A DNA stretch of 64,000 bases from Phycisphaeraceae bacterium. Lineage in GTDB: Bacteria > Planctomycetota > Phycisphaerae > Phycisphaerales > UBA1924. The stretch covers positions 86,048 through 150,047 of the forward strand of contig JACKHA010000005.1 of assembly GCA_020639215.1 (NCBI GenBank). The letters run 5' to 3'. A model generated the notes under the pieces. It made no database searches and was not told where the DNA came from. It saw nothing but the letters and a program-made list of their open reading frames with translations. The position numbers and the translations under genes were made by a program. Shown in pieces: positions 7,630-16,600 of the stretch (position 1 is its first letter; each line of letters opens with the position of its first letter).

Positions 7630-8793
7630 TCACCCGTCCGCCCGCTCGCCCCCCGAGGGTTCCCGCCCTGGCAGTTCCGGCGCCGTCGGGAAGTCCTGCT
7701 GCCTCGGCCTGGGGTGCGGGGCCAGAAGCGACGCCACGATGCCCGTCGCCAGGATCCCGACCACGATCCCCAGGGCCGCCTCGTTGGGGATCTTCAGCGC
7801 CGTGTGGATCAGGCACATCTTGACCCCGATGAACATGAGCACCACCACCAGCGCCGGCTTGAGGAACCGGAAGGTGTGCAACATCGCCGACAGGCACGAG
7901 TACAGCGACCGCAACCCCAGGATTGCCATGATGTTGCTCGTGAACACGATGAACGGGTCCGCCGTGATCGCGAAGATGGCCGGGATCGAGTCCACAGCGA
8001 AGATCAGGTCCGTGAACTCGATCGCGATCAGCGCGACGAGAAGCGGGGTCGCGTGTCGCCTCCCGTCGATCCGGATCAGGAACCGCTGCCCGTCGAGGCG
8101 CTGGGTGATCGGGAAGAACCGCCCCAGCAGGCGCGCGATCGGCCCCAGCGAGGGCTCGTCGTGGTTCTCCTTGGTGAACGCCATCTTGATGGCCGTGAAG
8201 ATCAGGATGGCCCCGAAGACGTAGATGATCCAGTCGAACCGCTTGATCAGCGCCACCCCGAGCACGATCATCAGCCCGCGCATGATGATCGCCCCGAGGA
8301 TGCCCCAGAACAGCACCCGGTGCTGGTTCTCCTTGGGCACCTTCAGCGAGCCGAAGATCACCGCCATCACGAACAGGTTGTCCATCGACAACGACAGCTC
8401 GATCACGTATCCCGTGAAGTACTCGCCCATCGCCGCCAGGCCCGAGACGGTCTTGGTCGTCCCGGCCTCGCCCATCACCGGCACGTTCATCCCGAGCCCG
8501 AACCAGTGTTGCTCGTACGCGAAGTAGAGCGGCACCGTGAACAGCAGCGCGAACGACACCCAGAACGCGGACCACCCCAGCGCCTCCTTGAGGCGAACCG
8601 CGTGGGCCTTGCGGTGGAACACAAACAGGTCCAGGCACAGCAGCCCGATCACCGCGACGATGAACACGCCGTAGAGCAGCATCCGCCCGGCGCTGTCGCC
8701 CGAGGCCGCCGCCGCTCCGCCCGCGTTCGCACCCACGGGCGCGGCGGCACCGACGGTCGCAATCGTGTCGCACAGCAGTCCTGGGAGCAGCAT
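7630..8793 (-). CDS. TerC/Alx family integral membrane protein, probable Mn2+ exporter
   Basis: A 387-residue polytopic membrane protein of the TerC family. Two family motifs are clear: IELSLSMDNLFV at about 131-142 and IEFTDLIFAVDSIPAIFA at about 258-275, whose acidic residues lie in membrane helices. Around eight hydrophobic segments are visible. Members such as Alx and YceF are linked to manganese export and to metalation of exported proteins. The leader carries a yybP-ykoY-type riboswitch, which supports a Mn2+ role. I chose the ATG at 8793 because GGAGG lies just before it; an in-frame GTG at 8808 is the alternative. The C-terminal 25 residues are charged and cytoplasmic-looking. Confidence 0.9.
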   Translation of the reverse strand: MLLPGLLCDTIATVGAAAPVGANAGGAAAASGDSAGRMLLYGVFIVAVIGLLCLDLFVFHRKAHAVRLKEALGWSAFWVSFALLFTVPLYFAYEQHWFGLGMNVPVMGEAGTTKTVSGLAAMGEYFTGYVIELSLSMDNLFVMAVIFGSLKVPKENQHRVLFWGILGAIIMRGLMIVLGVALIKRFDWIIYVFGAILIFTAIKMAFTKENHDEPSLGPIARLLGRFFPITQRLDGQRFLIRIDGRRHATPLLVALIAIEFTDLIFAVDSIPAIFAITADPFIVFTSNIMAILGLRSLYSCLSAMLHTFRFLKPALVVVLMFIGVKMCLIHTALKIPNEAALGIVVGILATGIVASLLAPHPRPRQQDFPTAPELPGREPSGGERADG

Positions 8794-8844
8794 CGGGCCT
8801 CCGCGCACAAAACCGACACCGCCGGGAGCGCGCGCCCCCGGCCG

Positions 8845-8952
8845 GTTGGTCTTGCCGTCTGCATCCGAGGCAGTCAGGCGCCGGGCCCGGGCGACGCCCG
8901 AGGCCGTGTTGACGACGCCTGGTCCCGCTCCAGCGGGCGGCTACTCCCCAAC
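8845..8952 (-). ncRNA. yybP-ykoY (Mn2+-sensing) riboswitch upstream of the terC-like gene
   Basis: Read on the minus strand, the leader starts GTTGG followed by GGAGTAGCCG and ends CGGCAAGACCAAC. The ends pair (GTTGG/CCAAC, then GCCG/CGGC), flanking the conserved GGAGTAG loop. Inside lie a CCCGCT/AGCGGG hairpin and a second arm (CAGGCG/CGCCTG) with the conserved TCAACA. These are the defining parts of the yybP-ykoY aptamer, known to bind Mn2+ and to control TerC/Alx and MntP genes. A GC hairpin (CCGGG/CCCGG around 8821-8841) follows before the Shine-Dalgarno and may be the expression platform. A CATGAT hexamer at 8961-8966 could be the -10. Confidence 0.85.
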
Positions 8953-9056
8953 AGGAAGCCATCATGGTTGCACGGTGCGCCGCCAGAGTCCAACGCGCGT
9001 GACGCGCACGGGGTCGGCACGCCCCGCCCGCTCGAACCCAGCCCCCAACCACGCCG

Positions 9057-9062
9057 TACTAT
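9057..9062 (+). promoter_or_regulatory. Putative -10 element (TACTAT) of pseudopilin-like gene
   Basis: TACTAT lies 25 nt before the ATG at 9088, leaving a short leader that contains the GAGAGGA ribosome binding site. Confidence 0.35.
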
Positions 9063-9087
9063 TCCCAACCCTCGAGAGGAGCCCGCC

Positions 9088-9522
9088 ATGAACGCTTCGG
9101 CCCGCGTCACTCCCACCCCGCACTCCCCCCGCCACCCTCGCGGCGGCGTCCCTGTCGGCGGCCTGGCCATCCTGCTGGTCATCGTCATCATCGCCGTCGC
9201 CATCACCATGAACGCCGGCAACGGCTCGTCCTACGTCGAGAACGTCGCCGAGGCCCGGCGCACCGGCCAGCGCCTGGACGTCTCCCTCGACACCCGGTCC
9301 ATCGCGCAGCTGGTCACGGCGTACCAGCTCCAGAACGACCGCTACCCGGCGACGTTTGAGGACATGGACACCCGCGCGCCCCTCGACCCCTGGGGCCAGC
9401 CGCTCTCGTTCAGCATCGACCAGAGCACCCAGCCCGCGACGCTGGTGGTCCGCAGCATCGGCCAGGACGGCCAGGCCGGCACCGAGGACGACATCGAGCA
9501 GCGCGAACGCCTCTCGGTCTGA
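9088..9522 (+). CDS. GspG-like pseudopilin-related protein
   Basis: A 144-residue protein with one membrane segment (about 23-41, GLAILLVIVIIAVAITM) after a basic, proline-rich N terminus. The C-terminal part, LVTAYQLQNDRYPATFEDM then DPWGQPLSFSI and IGQDGQAGTEDDI, closely follows the C-terminal domain of type II secretion major pseudopilins. The usual prepilin peptidase site (GFTLIE) is absent and no other gsp genes are nearby, so this is a GspG-domain protein anchored by its N-terminal helix and not necessarily a pilin. GAGAGGA at 9074-9080 is the ribosome binding site. Confidence 0.7.
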   Translation: MNASARVTPTPHSPRHPRGGVPVGGLAILLVIVIIAVAITMNAGNGSSYVENVAEARRTGQRLDVSLDTRSIAQLVTAYQLQNDRYPATFEDMDTRAPLDPWGQPLSFSIDQSTQPATLVVRSIGQDGQAGTEDDIEQRERLSV

Positions 9523-9566
9523 CGCCGACCCCGCAACGCCGCGCGACTCGGTTGGCGTCGAAGAAC

Positions 9567-9699
9567 GACTCACCGCAGAGGCGCAGTGGGCGCGAAGGAA
9601 GGCAGGCGTTCGGCACCGAGTGTCTTCGCCCCCCGGCTTCGCACTTCCCTCATTGCCGAACTGGCTCCCTCTGCGCCCTGAACGTCTCCGCGGTGAGTC
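9567..9699. repeat. CGCGGAGG-family inverted repeat, copy A
   Basis: The outer 10 bp (GACTCACCGC at 9567-9576 and its complement at 9690-9699) pair perfectly, followed by an imperfect AGAGGCGCAG / CTGCGCCCT pairing and a loop of about 70 nt. The composition resembles copies B-E elsewhere in the window. The rest of 9523-9828 holds only the leader of the next gene. Confidence 0.65.
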
Positions 9700-9828
9700 C
9701 CGTCCCCGCATTGTCGGTGACAATCTGGCGAAATGCGCGTGAGTGGGCAGCCCGGCCTCTCGCTTCGGTCCTGTCACGCGACAGACAGACCAACCAGCGC
9801 GGGACCAATCCCGCAAAGGAGACCCGCC

Positions 9829-11103
9829 ATGAACCCGCTCCGCACCATCTCGCTCGCCCTGCCCGTGCTGGCCCTCGCCGGCGTCGCCGCCGCCCAGCCC
9901 ATGCTCCCGTCCAACGACCGCTACCACGTCACCCACACGTTCGACTACGGGCCCGGCGCCGCCGGGGTGCTGCCCGACGTCACCTACTTCTCCTTCGCCC
10001 ACGCGTGGGTCGAGGACTCGTTCTGGCGCGGCGCCGACTACTGGGACCCCACCCAGAACCCCGGCTTCGACGAGTATGGCACCGACTTCCTCGGCGCCGG
10101 AGGCGTCGCCCACAACAGCGGCGGCGTCGCCTGCCGCTACGTCTCCCAGACCGTGCCCACCACCGGACTCGTCGGTTCCTGGTGCGCCACGGTCATCTCC
10201 CCGAACGTCAACGCGTCGGCCAACGCCTGCGTCGAGGCCGACATCGACCCGTACGGCCCGGGCACGCGCGTCCGCGGCTCGTTCGGCTCCTTTGGCAACG
10301 TCCAGGCCGCCCCGCCCGCGTTCGCGCGCGGCTACGCCTTCAGCACCTCGGGCGTCCGCGTTCGCATCCCGACCCTGAACCCCCAGGGCCAGATCATCTG
10401 GACGACCAACATCGACGTGGTCGGCGGCAGCGCCGGCGCCTCGTCCACTCGCCGCGACCCCCTCGTCCTCGAGGCCACCGACGCCGGCGGCGCGACCGCC
10501 ACATCCGTCCTGTTCGACGTCGAGCTCACCACCGAGAGCGCGGTCGCCGCCTCGTGGAACGCCGGGAACCTCCACATCGACGCCCCCAAGGCCCGCTTCT
10601 TCCTCGAGATCCCCCAGGGCGCCGCCCGCGACCCCGGCTCCATCCTCATCGAGGTCGATGGAGGGGCGGTCACGAGCACCGCCGTCACAGGGCGGTTCGC
10701 AAACTACTTCCTCCCGCCGATCGGCACCGCCGTCCCCTTCGACGTGCCCATCCCCACCGACACGATCATCGACTTTGACGCTCGGACCCTCGTGCCCAAC
10801 CCGATCGCCCTGGCCATGACCATGGACGGCGCGGGCGAGGGACACGCGAGCAGCGCCCCCGCGTGCCGACCCGACCTGACCACCACCGCCGTCCCCGGCG
10901 CCCCCGGCTACGGCGAGCCCGACGGCGTGCTCAACAACGAGGACTTCTTCTACTACCTCGCCCAGTTCGCCGAGGGCAACGTCGAGGTCGCCGACCTGAC
11001 CACCACCGCCGTCCCCGGAACCCCCGGCTTCGGCGTGCCCGATGGCGTGATCACCAACGAGGACTTCTTCTACTACCTCATCCTCTTCTCCCAGGGCTGC
11101 TGA
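9829..11103 (+). CDS. Secreted protein with C-terminal GC-type dockerin repeats
   Basis: A 424-residue exported protein. The signal peptide covers about 1-24 (ending VAAAQP). The central 330 residues form an unrecognised, probably beta-rich domain. The last 80 residues are two near-identical units, each with PDLTTTAVPG...G then NEDFFYYL, the second ending QGC. These look like the duplicated calcium-binding dockerin-type repeats named GC-type dockerin in planctomycetes, a probable surface or complex-anchoring module. Two other genes here (38547 and 43878) carry the same tail. AAAGGAGA at 9815-9822 is the Shine-Dalgarno and fixes the ATG. Confidence 0.85.
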   Translation: MNPLRTISLALPVLALAGVAAAQPMLPSNDRYHVTHTFDYGPGAAGVLPDVTYFSFAHAWVEDSFWRGADYWDPTQNPGFDEYGTDFLGAGGVAHNSGGVACRYVSQTVPTTGLVGSWCATVISPNVNASANACVEADIDPYGPGTRVRGSFGSFGNVQAAPPAFARGYAFSTSGVRVRIPTLNPQGQIIWTTNIDVVGGSAGASSTRRDPLVLEATDAGGATATSVLFDVELTTESAVAASWNAGNLHIDAPKARFFLEIPQGAARDPGSILIEVDGGAVTSTAVTGRFANYFLPPIGTAVPFDVPIPTDTIIDFDARTLVPNPIALAMTMDGAGEGHASSAPACRPDLTTTAVPGAPGYGEPDGVLNNEDFFYYLAQFAEGNVEVADLTTTAVPGTPGFGVPDGVITNEDFFYYLILFSQGC

Positions 11104-11181
11104 GCCGATCGCCCCGGGAGAGGATCAGCCACCCGATCCCAATAACCGGGCCCACGCCCCAAGCAACCCGGGCCCGTGACG

Positions 11182-11224
11182 CCGGGGCGGCCTCGAAGGA
11201 GGGGCCGTCCCGGTCTTCGTCCTT
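11182..11224 (+). terminator. Probable terminator after the dockerin gene
   Basis: An 11-bp stem (11182-11192 with 11203-11213, one G-T pair) is followed by the pyrimidine-rich tail TCTTCGTCCTT. The T-run is weak. Confidence 0.45.
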
Positions 11225-11262
11225 CCACGCCACCAGATCCGCGTGGCGACGCCTCCCCCGAA

Positions 11263-11368
11263 CGCGAGCCGGGGCGTCCCCGCCCCGGTTTCTGCGGGCC
11301 ACCGCTCCGCAGAACGCCTCCCCATGAGTCCTCTCGTCAGAACCGGGGCGGGGACGCCCCGGCTCGCG
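11263..11368. repeat. Perfect 28-bp inverted repeat with internal hairpin
   Basis: Arms 11263-11290 and 11341-11368 are perfect reverse complements. The 50-nt loop contains its own 7-bp hairpin (TCTGCGG/CCGCAGA, 11291-11313). Twenty-seven bases of the arm recur inside gpmI. It occupies most of the gap between 11225 and 11582, in which I see no gene. Confidence 0.85.
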
Positions 11369-11582
11369 CGCACCACCGATGTGTCCCGTCCCGTCCGCTC
11401 CCGACGCATCGGGCGGCAACCGCAATCGGTAGAACCCGAATGAACGATCGGGTCCCGACGCTCGAGACGATGGGAAGGCCCTCACGACCGGTGCCGGTCC
11501 CCCGCTCGACCAAGAATCACCCGTTCGGCGGCGTGCTCGGCGCCACGCATCGAGTCGATCAGGCCAGAGGAAGGAACCGCGT

Positions 11583-12890
11583 ATGAAGTCGATCGTGCGA
11601 GTCGTGACGGCCGGCCTCCTCCTGGCCTCTGCGTGGAACGTCGCCCCCGCGCTGGCCCAGCCCGAGCCCTACCTCCGCGTCACCGAGAGCGACGATGGCA
11701 GCACCATGCGCCTCGACGTCGCCAGCCGCATGTTCGAGCCGATCGACGGCATCGGCCCCCGCATCGTGCTCGTCGGGGCCGCCCACGTCGGCGACAGCGT
11801 GTTCTACCGACGCCTGCAATACCTGCTCGACGCCCAGGACGTCGTTCTGTTCGAGGGCGTGGGCTTGGGCGACCCGACCGAGGGCCTGCCTGTGGTCGGT
11901 CGCGCCGAGCGGGCCGACCGGACCGAGCGCCGGGCCCGCCTGCTGGTGGCCGCGATCGTGGGGCACCGGGCCCGCACCGGGCGGTACCCCGCCGACCTCG
12001 ACGAGCTGTACGCCGGCATGGAACTCGGCACCGCCGAGATGGTCCGCCCGCTCATGCAGGATGCCGACGCCCATCCCTTCGAGTACGAGCTTCTCTTCGA
12101 CGCCGGCGACGCCCCCACTTCGTTTGTCGTCCGCGCCGGCAACCGCGAGTTCGATCGTGCCGACCTGGCCCGTCCTTCGGGCGAGCCGCTCGACTCCATG
12201 GCCGGCGACGAGGGCATCCAGCGGGGCCTGGCCCGGGCCCTGGGCGTCGAGTTCCAGCTCGACGCGGTCGACTACTCCCAGAACAACTGGGTCAACTGCG
12301 ACGTGACCCTTGAAGAACTCGAGCGTCTCCTCGCCGAGGCCGGGCTTGCGGGCGAGGGCGACAACTTCCTGGCCATGATGAGCGGCAGCGGCCTCATGGG
12401 CGCGCTCCAGGGCACGGTGCTGGGCCTGATCTCCTCCAGCCCGACCATGCGCGAGATGGTCAAGATGGTCATGATCGACGTGCTGGGCCAGGCCGAGCAG
12501 TTCATGTCCGACATGCCCGGCCCGATGGGCGACCTCATGGACGTTCTGCTGCACGAGCGGAACGACGTGGTCGAGGCCCGCCTGCACGAGATCGTCGACG
12601 ACGCGGGCGAGTTCGGGTCCGTCGGCGTCTTCTACGGAGCCGCTCACCTGCCCGGCATCGAGGACGCGCTCGTGCAGCGGATGGGCTACCGCCCGGTGGC
12701 GACGCACTGGATCACGGCCATGGGCGTGGACCTCAACCGCGTCGGGGCCAGCCCGGCCCAGGCCCGCCAGATCCGCCAGATGATCCGGCGCACGATGGAG
12801 CAGGAGTTCTCCCGCATGCGCGACGCGGCCCCGCCGGCCCGCGAGCCCGCCCAGACCACGCCCCGACAGCGATCCAAGCGGGCGGCGTGA
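11583..12890 (+). CDS. Secreted TraB/GumN-like protein with an internal GspG-like segment
   Basis: A 435-residue exported protein, with a signal peptide at about 1-25. After it, RIVLVGAAHVGDSVFYRRLQ and DVVLFEGVG match the start of TraB/PrgY/GumN (Tiki-like) domains, and near the C terminus VGVFYGAAHLPGIEDALV matches their second conserved His motif. These proteins are putative metallopeptidases. Between the two halves, about residues 115-185 contain RLLVAAIVGHRARTGRYPAD, which resembles the C-terminal region of pseudopilins. It ends in a basic tail. GAGGAAGG at 11569-11576 precedes the ATG. It is convergent with the next gene, with a 12-nt gap. Confidence 0.7.
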   Translation: MKSIVRVVTAGLLLASAWNVAPALAQPEPYLRVTESDDGSTMRLDVASRMFEPIDGIGPRIVLVGAAHVGDSVFYRRLQYLLDAQDVVLFEGVGLGDPTEGLPVVGRAERADRTERRARLLVAAIVGHRARTGRYPADLDELYAGMELGTAEMVRPLMQDADAHPFEYELLFDAGDAPTSFVVRAGNREFDRADLARPSGEPLDSMAGDEGIQRGLARALGVEFQLDAVDYSQNNWVNCDVTLEELERLLAEAGLAGEGDNFLAMMSGSGLMGALQGTVLGLISSSPTMREMVKMVMIDVLGQAEQFMSDMPGPMGDLMDVLLHERNDVVEARLHEIVDDAGEFGSVGVFYGAAHLPGIEDALVQRMGYRPVATHWITAMGVDLNRVGASPAQARQIRQMIRRTMEQEFSRMRDAAPPAREPAQTTPRQRSKRAA

Positions 12891-12902
12891 GGGCGGCGGC
12901 GT

Positions 12903-13517
12903 TCACCTCCTTCGACGCGGCACGAAGAACCCCAGCCCCAGCACGCCCAGCGTCGCCGGGGTTGGCAGGACGATGAGGCTCGTGCCGGTGTAGGTGGTGG
13001 GCAGGAAGGCCCAGTGCAGTTCGTTGTACGGCGGGATGATGGCGTAGACGTCTGGGAAGGCCGCGGAGGGCACCCAGTCGAACGAGACGGTGGTGGGCTG
13101 CGAGACGACGGGGGCGGTCCAGTCGTAGGACAACGCTTCGATGCCCGGCCACATCACGTACGGTGGCTGCACACTGGTGACGAAGAGTGGGTGCGATACG
13201 AACTCGTACGAGATGCCTACCACACTACCGCCTGCTGCCGTCCCATGGCTGGCGGGGTAGATCTGCGAGTGAACGAGCAGGCGAAGGTCTGAGTAGACGT
13301 TGGAGGCTGATCCCAAATCGCCGGTCGCGCGGAGGTCACCCCCGATGCCGGCCAGGAAGCTGGAACCGGACCTCGCGTGCCTTGCCGTGATTCGGATTGT
13401 CTCGCCCGGCAGAACAACGCCGTCGGGGTCGTTGTGCGAGACATCGACGGTGGCCGTTTGCGCTGTCGCAAACACGCCGGGGATGGTCACGCAGCATGCT
13501 GATAGGAATCCGCGCAC
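12903..13517 (-). CDS. Secreted protein with C-terminal CTERM-like sorting signal
   Basis: A 204-residue exported protein, paralogous to the gene at 21510. Both share a DVSHNDPDGVVLPGE / VTHDHPTGLVQPGE opening, a central beta-rich region and LPTTYTGTSL just before the tail. The tail VLPTPATLGVLGLGFFVPRRRR is a proline-containing motif, hydrophobic helix and Arg cluster, a planctomycete variant of PEP-CTERM sorting signals. I chose GTG at 13517 because AAGGAG at 13525-13530 (minus strand) lies at correct spacing and a signal peptide follows. An in-frame start further upstream would bury the signal peptide. Confidence 0.7.
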   Translation of the reverse strand: MRGFLSACCVTIPGVFATAQTATVDVSHNDPDGVVLPGETIRITARHARSGSSFLAGIGGDLRATGDLGSASNVYSDLRLLVHSQIYPASHGTAAGGSVVGISYEFVSHPLFVTSVQPPYVMWPGIEALSYDWTAPVVSQPTTVSFDWVPSAAFPDVYAIIPPYNELHWAFLPTTYTGTSLIVLPTPATLGVLGLGFFVPRRRR

Positions 13518-13681
13518 CCGAGCGCTCCTTCGACCCAGGAAGCCCGGGTCGCCGCCTCCACGAATGTACACCGGAGCCGGGCCTGACACAATGCGGTGGG
13601 CACCCCCGCGGTGCCTGCGAGCGTCCCTGTCCCGGCGGCCTGTGCCTCTCCCGGCCCGGCGTCCGATCCCCCATCCTCACG

Positions 13682-13687
13682 TACGAT
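13682..13687 (+). promoter_or_regulatory. Putative -10 element (TACGAT) of leaderless VWA-protein gene
   Basis: TACGAT ends 6 nt before the ATG at 13694; no Shine-Dalgarno is present. Confidence 0.42.
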
Positions 13688-13693
13688 CCCCCG

Positions 13694-16600
13694 ATGCCCC
13701 TCGGCCCGTTCTCCTTCGAAGCCCCGGTGTGGCTGTGGTTGGCCGCGATCGGAGTGCCTGTTGCGCTGCTGGCGGTGCGGCTGCTGGCGTCGATGACGGG
13801 GCTGCGCCGGTGGACGGCGGCGGTGGCGCGGGCCGCGCTGTTCGCGCTGGTCGCGGTGACGCTGGCGGGGGCCGCGAGTGTGCGCGAGACGGATCGCCTC
13901 GCGGTCGTTGCCGTCGTGGACGTGAGCGGGTCGGTGCTGCGGTATGGGCCGGCGCAGCTGGATGAGCAGGGACGGCGTGAGGCGATCGTGGATCGGGTGC
14001 GGGGCTGGCTGGCGCGGTCGACACGCGGGCGCGGGCCGGACGATCTGCTGGGCATCGTCGTGTTCGATGGGCAGGCCCTTGCAGTCGCGGCCCCGACGCC
14101 CGGCGATCCGCTGGACCGCCCGTTCGAGGCGGCGGGGGCGGAAGGCTCGGACCTGGGGGCCGCGCTGCGCCTGGCGCGGGCGCTGATCCCGGCGGACGCG
14201 GCGGGTCGGATCGTGCTGATCTCCGACGGGAACCAGACGGCGGGGGACGCGATCGGCGCGGCCCGAGAGGCCTCGTCGCCGCGCGGCCAGCGTGGGCCGA
14301 CGCCGATCGATGTGGCGCCGATCGAGTATCGCCTGACGCGCGAGGTGTTCGTGGAGTCGGTCGATGCCCCGGCGAGCGCGGGGGCGGAGGCGACGATCAC
14401 GCTGCGGGTGGCGCTGGTGGCCACGTCGCCGAGCCGCGGCGTGCTGCGGGTGCTCCAGGACGGGCAGAGCGTGGACGCGACGCCGGGGCGGGATGGCGAT
14501 GCGCTGCCGATCGAGCTGGAGGCGGGGCGGACGGTGGTGGCGGTGCCGGTGGCGTTGTCGCCGGCGCGGACGCACCGGTTCGAGGTGATCTTCGAGCCGG
14601 AGCGGGAGGACGCGAGCGAGCGCGCGGCGTCCAACGGCGAGGTTCGCCTGGTCGGCGATACCGACGTGGCCAACAACCGTGGCGAGGCGTTCACGGTCAC
14701 GCCGGGGCGGGGCTCGATCCTGATCCTGGACGGCGACGGGCAGGGGAATCCCGGCGGGCCAGGCGCGACGCTGGCCAACGTGTGGCGCGAAGCGGGGATC
14801 GAGGCCCAGCTCGCTGCGCCGGACGCGATGCCGGGCGACCTGCTGTCGCTGCAGCGATACGACATGGTGGTGCTGCAGAACGTTGCGGGCGATGCGCTCG
14901 GGCCGGAGCGCATGGAACTCCTGTCGGCGTACGTGCGCGACCTTGGGGGCGGGCTGCTGACCCTCGGCGGGCGCGAGTCGTACGGCGCGGGCGGGTGGAA
15001 GGGCTCGGCCCTGGAGGAGCTGTTGCCCGTCTCGCTGGATCTGCCCGAGCGCCTGCTGTCGCCGGACCTGGCGGTCGTGTTCGTGATGGACCGGTCGGGT
15101 TCGATGGGCTGGCGTGTGCAGGGCTCGACGCGATCGAAGCAGGAGATCACCAGCGAGGCGGCGGCGGCGGCGGTGCGGTCGCTGCAGGCGACGGACCTGG
15201 TCGGGGTTGTCACGTACAACCTGGACCATCAGGTGGTCGTGCCGCTGGGACCGAACACCGATCCGGAACGGACGGCGGCGAGCATCCTGGGGATCTCGCC
15301 GAACGGGGGCACGGCCTCGGGCAGCGCGCTGCGCGAGGCCGAACGCCAGCTGCTGGCGGTCGACGCCAAGACACGCCACATCATCCTGCTGTCGGACGGG
15401 CAGTCGATGGACGCGGAGATCCTGCCGGACATGGCCCGCCAGATGCACGAGCGCGGCATCACGATCTCGACGATCGCGGTGGGCGATGGGGCCCACATCG
15501 AGAGCATGCGCCTGGTGGCGTTCTATGGGGGCGGGACGTTCTATGAGGTGGTGAACCCGTCGGTGCTGCCGCGCGTGTTCCTGAGGGCGGTGCGGGTGCT
15601 GCGGACGCCGATGGTGCGGGAGACGGCGTTCAGGCCGGTGCTGGGAGCGGGTGAGTCGCCGCTGGTGGCGGGGTTGTCGGGGGTTGATGAGGAGGGGCTC
15701 CCGCGCCTGATGGGGCTGAACCTGACGCAGGCGCGGGCCGAGGCGACGGCGGTGAACGCGCTGGTGACGCCCGACGGCGAACCCGTGCTGGCCCATTGGC
15801 AGGTCGAGCTGGGGCAGGTGGTGTCGTTCACGTCGGACGTGTGGCGTTGGGGGGCGGCGTGGCCCGAGTGGGGGTCGTTCCGGACGCTGTGGACGCAGGT
15901 GGCACGCCTGGCGTCGCGCCCGACGGCGGCCCGCGGGCTGGACCTCGGCGCGACGATCCGGGGCGAGCGCCTCCACGTGCGCCTGGACGCGATCGATGCG
16001 CAGGGGCGGCCGCTGGACCTGCTCACGATCGAGGCGGCGGTGTTCGGGCCGGACGGTTCGCCGCGGGACGTGACACTCGAGCAGGTCGGCCCTGGCGTGT
16101 ACGAGGCGGACGTGGCGACCCAGCGGGCCGGTGCGTATGTAGTCGTGGCCAAGCCGCGCCAGGGCGAGCGGGCGCTGGCGCCGATCGTGGCCGGGGCGAT
16201 CGCGCCCGATGCACAGGAGTACCGGCGTCTGGCGTCGGATGAGGCGCTGATGCGCGAGATCGCGGCGGCGGGCGGCGGGCGCGTGCTGTCGCTTGATGCT
16301 GCCGCGGAGTTGTTCGAGCGGTCGGGCGTCGAGCCGCTGCGGGCCTCGACGCCGCTGTGGCCCGTGCTGGTGGCGTGGACGCTGGGCGTGCTGCTGCTGG
16401 ACGTGGGGACGCGCCGGATCGCGTGGGACCGGCTTGTGTCGCGCGAACTTCGCGGCAAGACGGTGCTGCAGTCCATGGCCGAGGCGACACGGGATCGGGG
16501 CAGCCAAGCCGCCGGGACGCTGTCGCGCCTCGCCGGTCTGGGCGCGGCGCGCGAGCGGGAAGCGTCGGGGGCGGCGCTATCCGGGCGGGACGCGGTTGAG

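Noticed and set aside
13487..16507. A 1006-codon open frame opposite the VWA gene
   Set aside because: It is antisense to a gene with clear domain motifs and consists of Arg/Pro/His-rich sequence typical of shadow frames in high-GC DNA.
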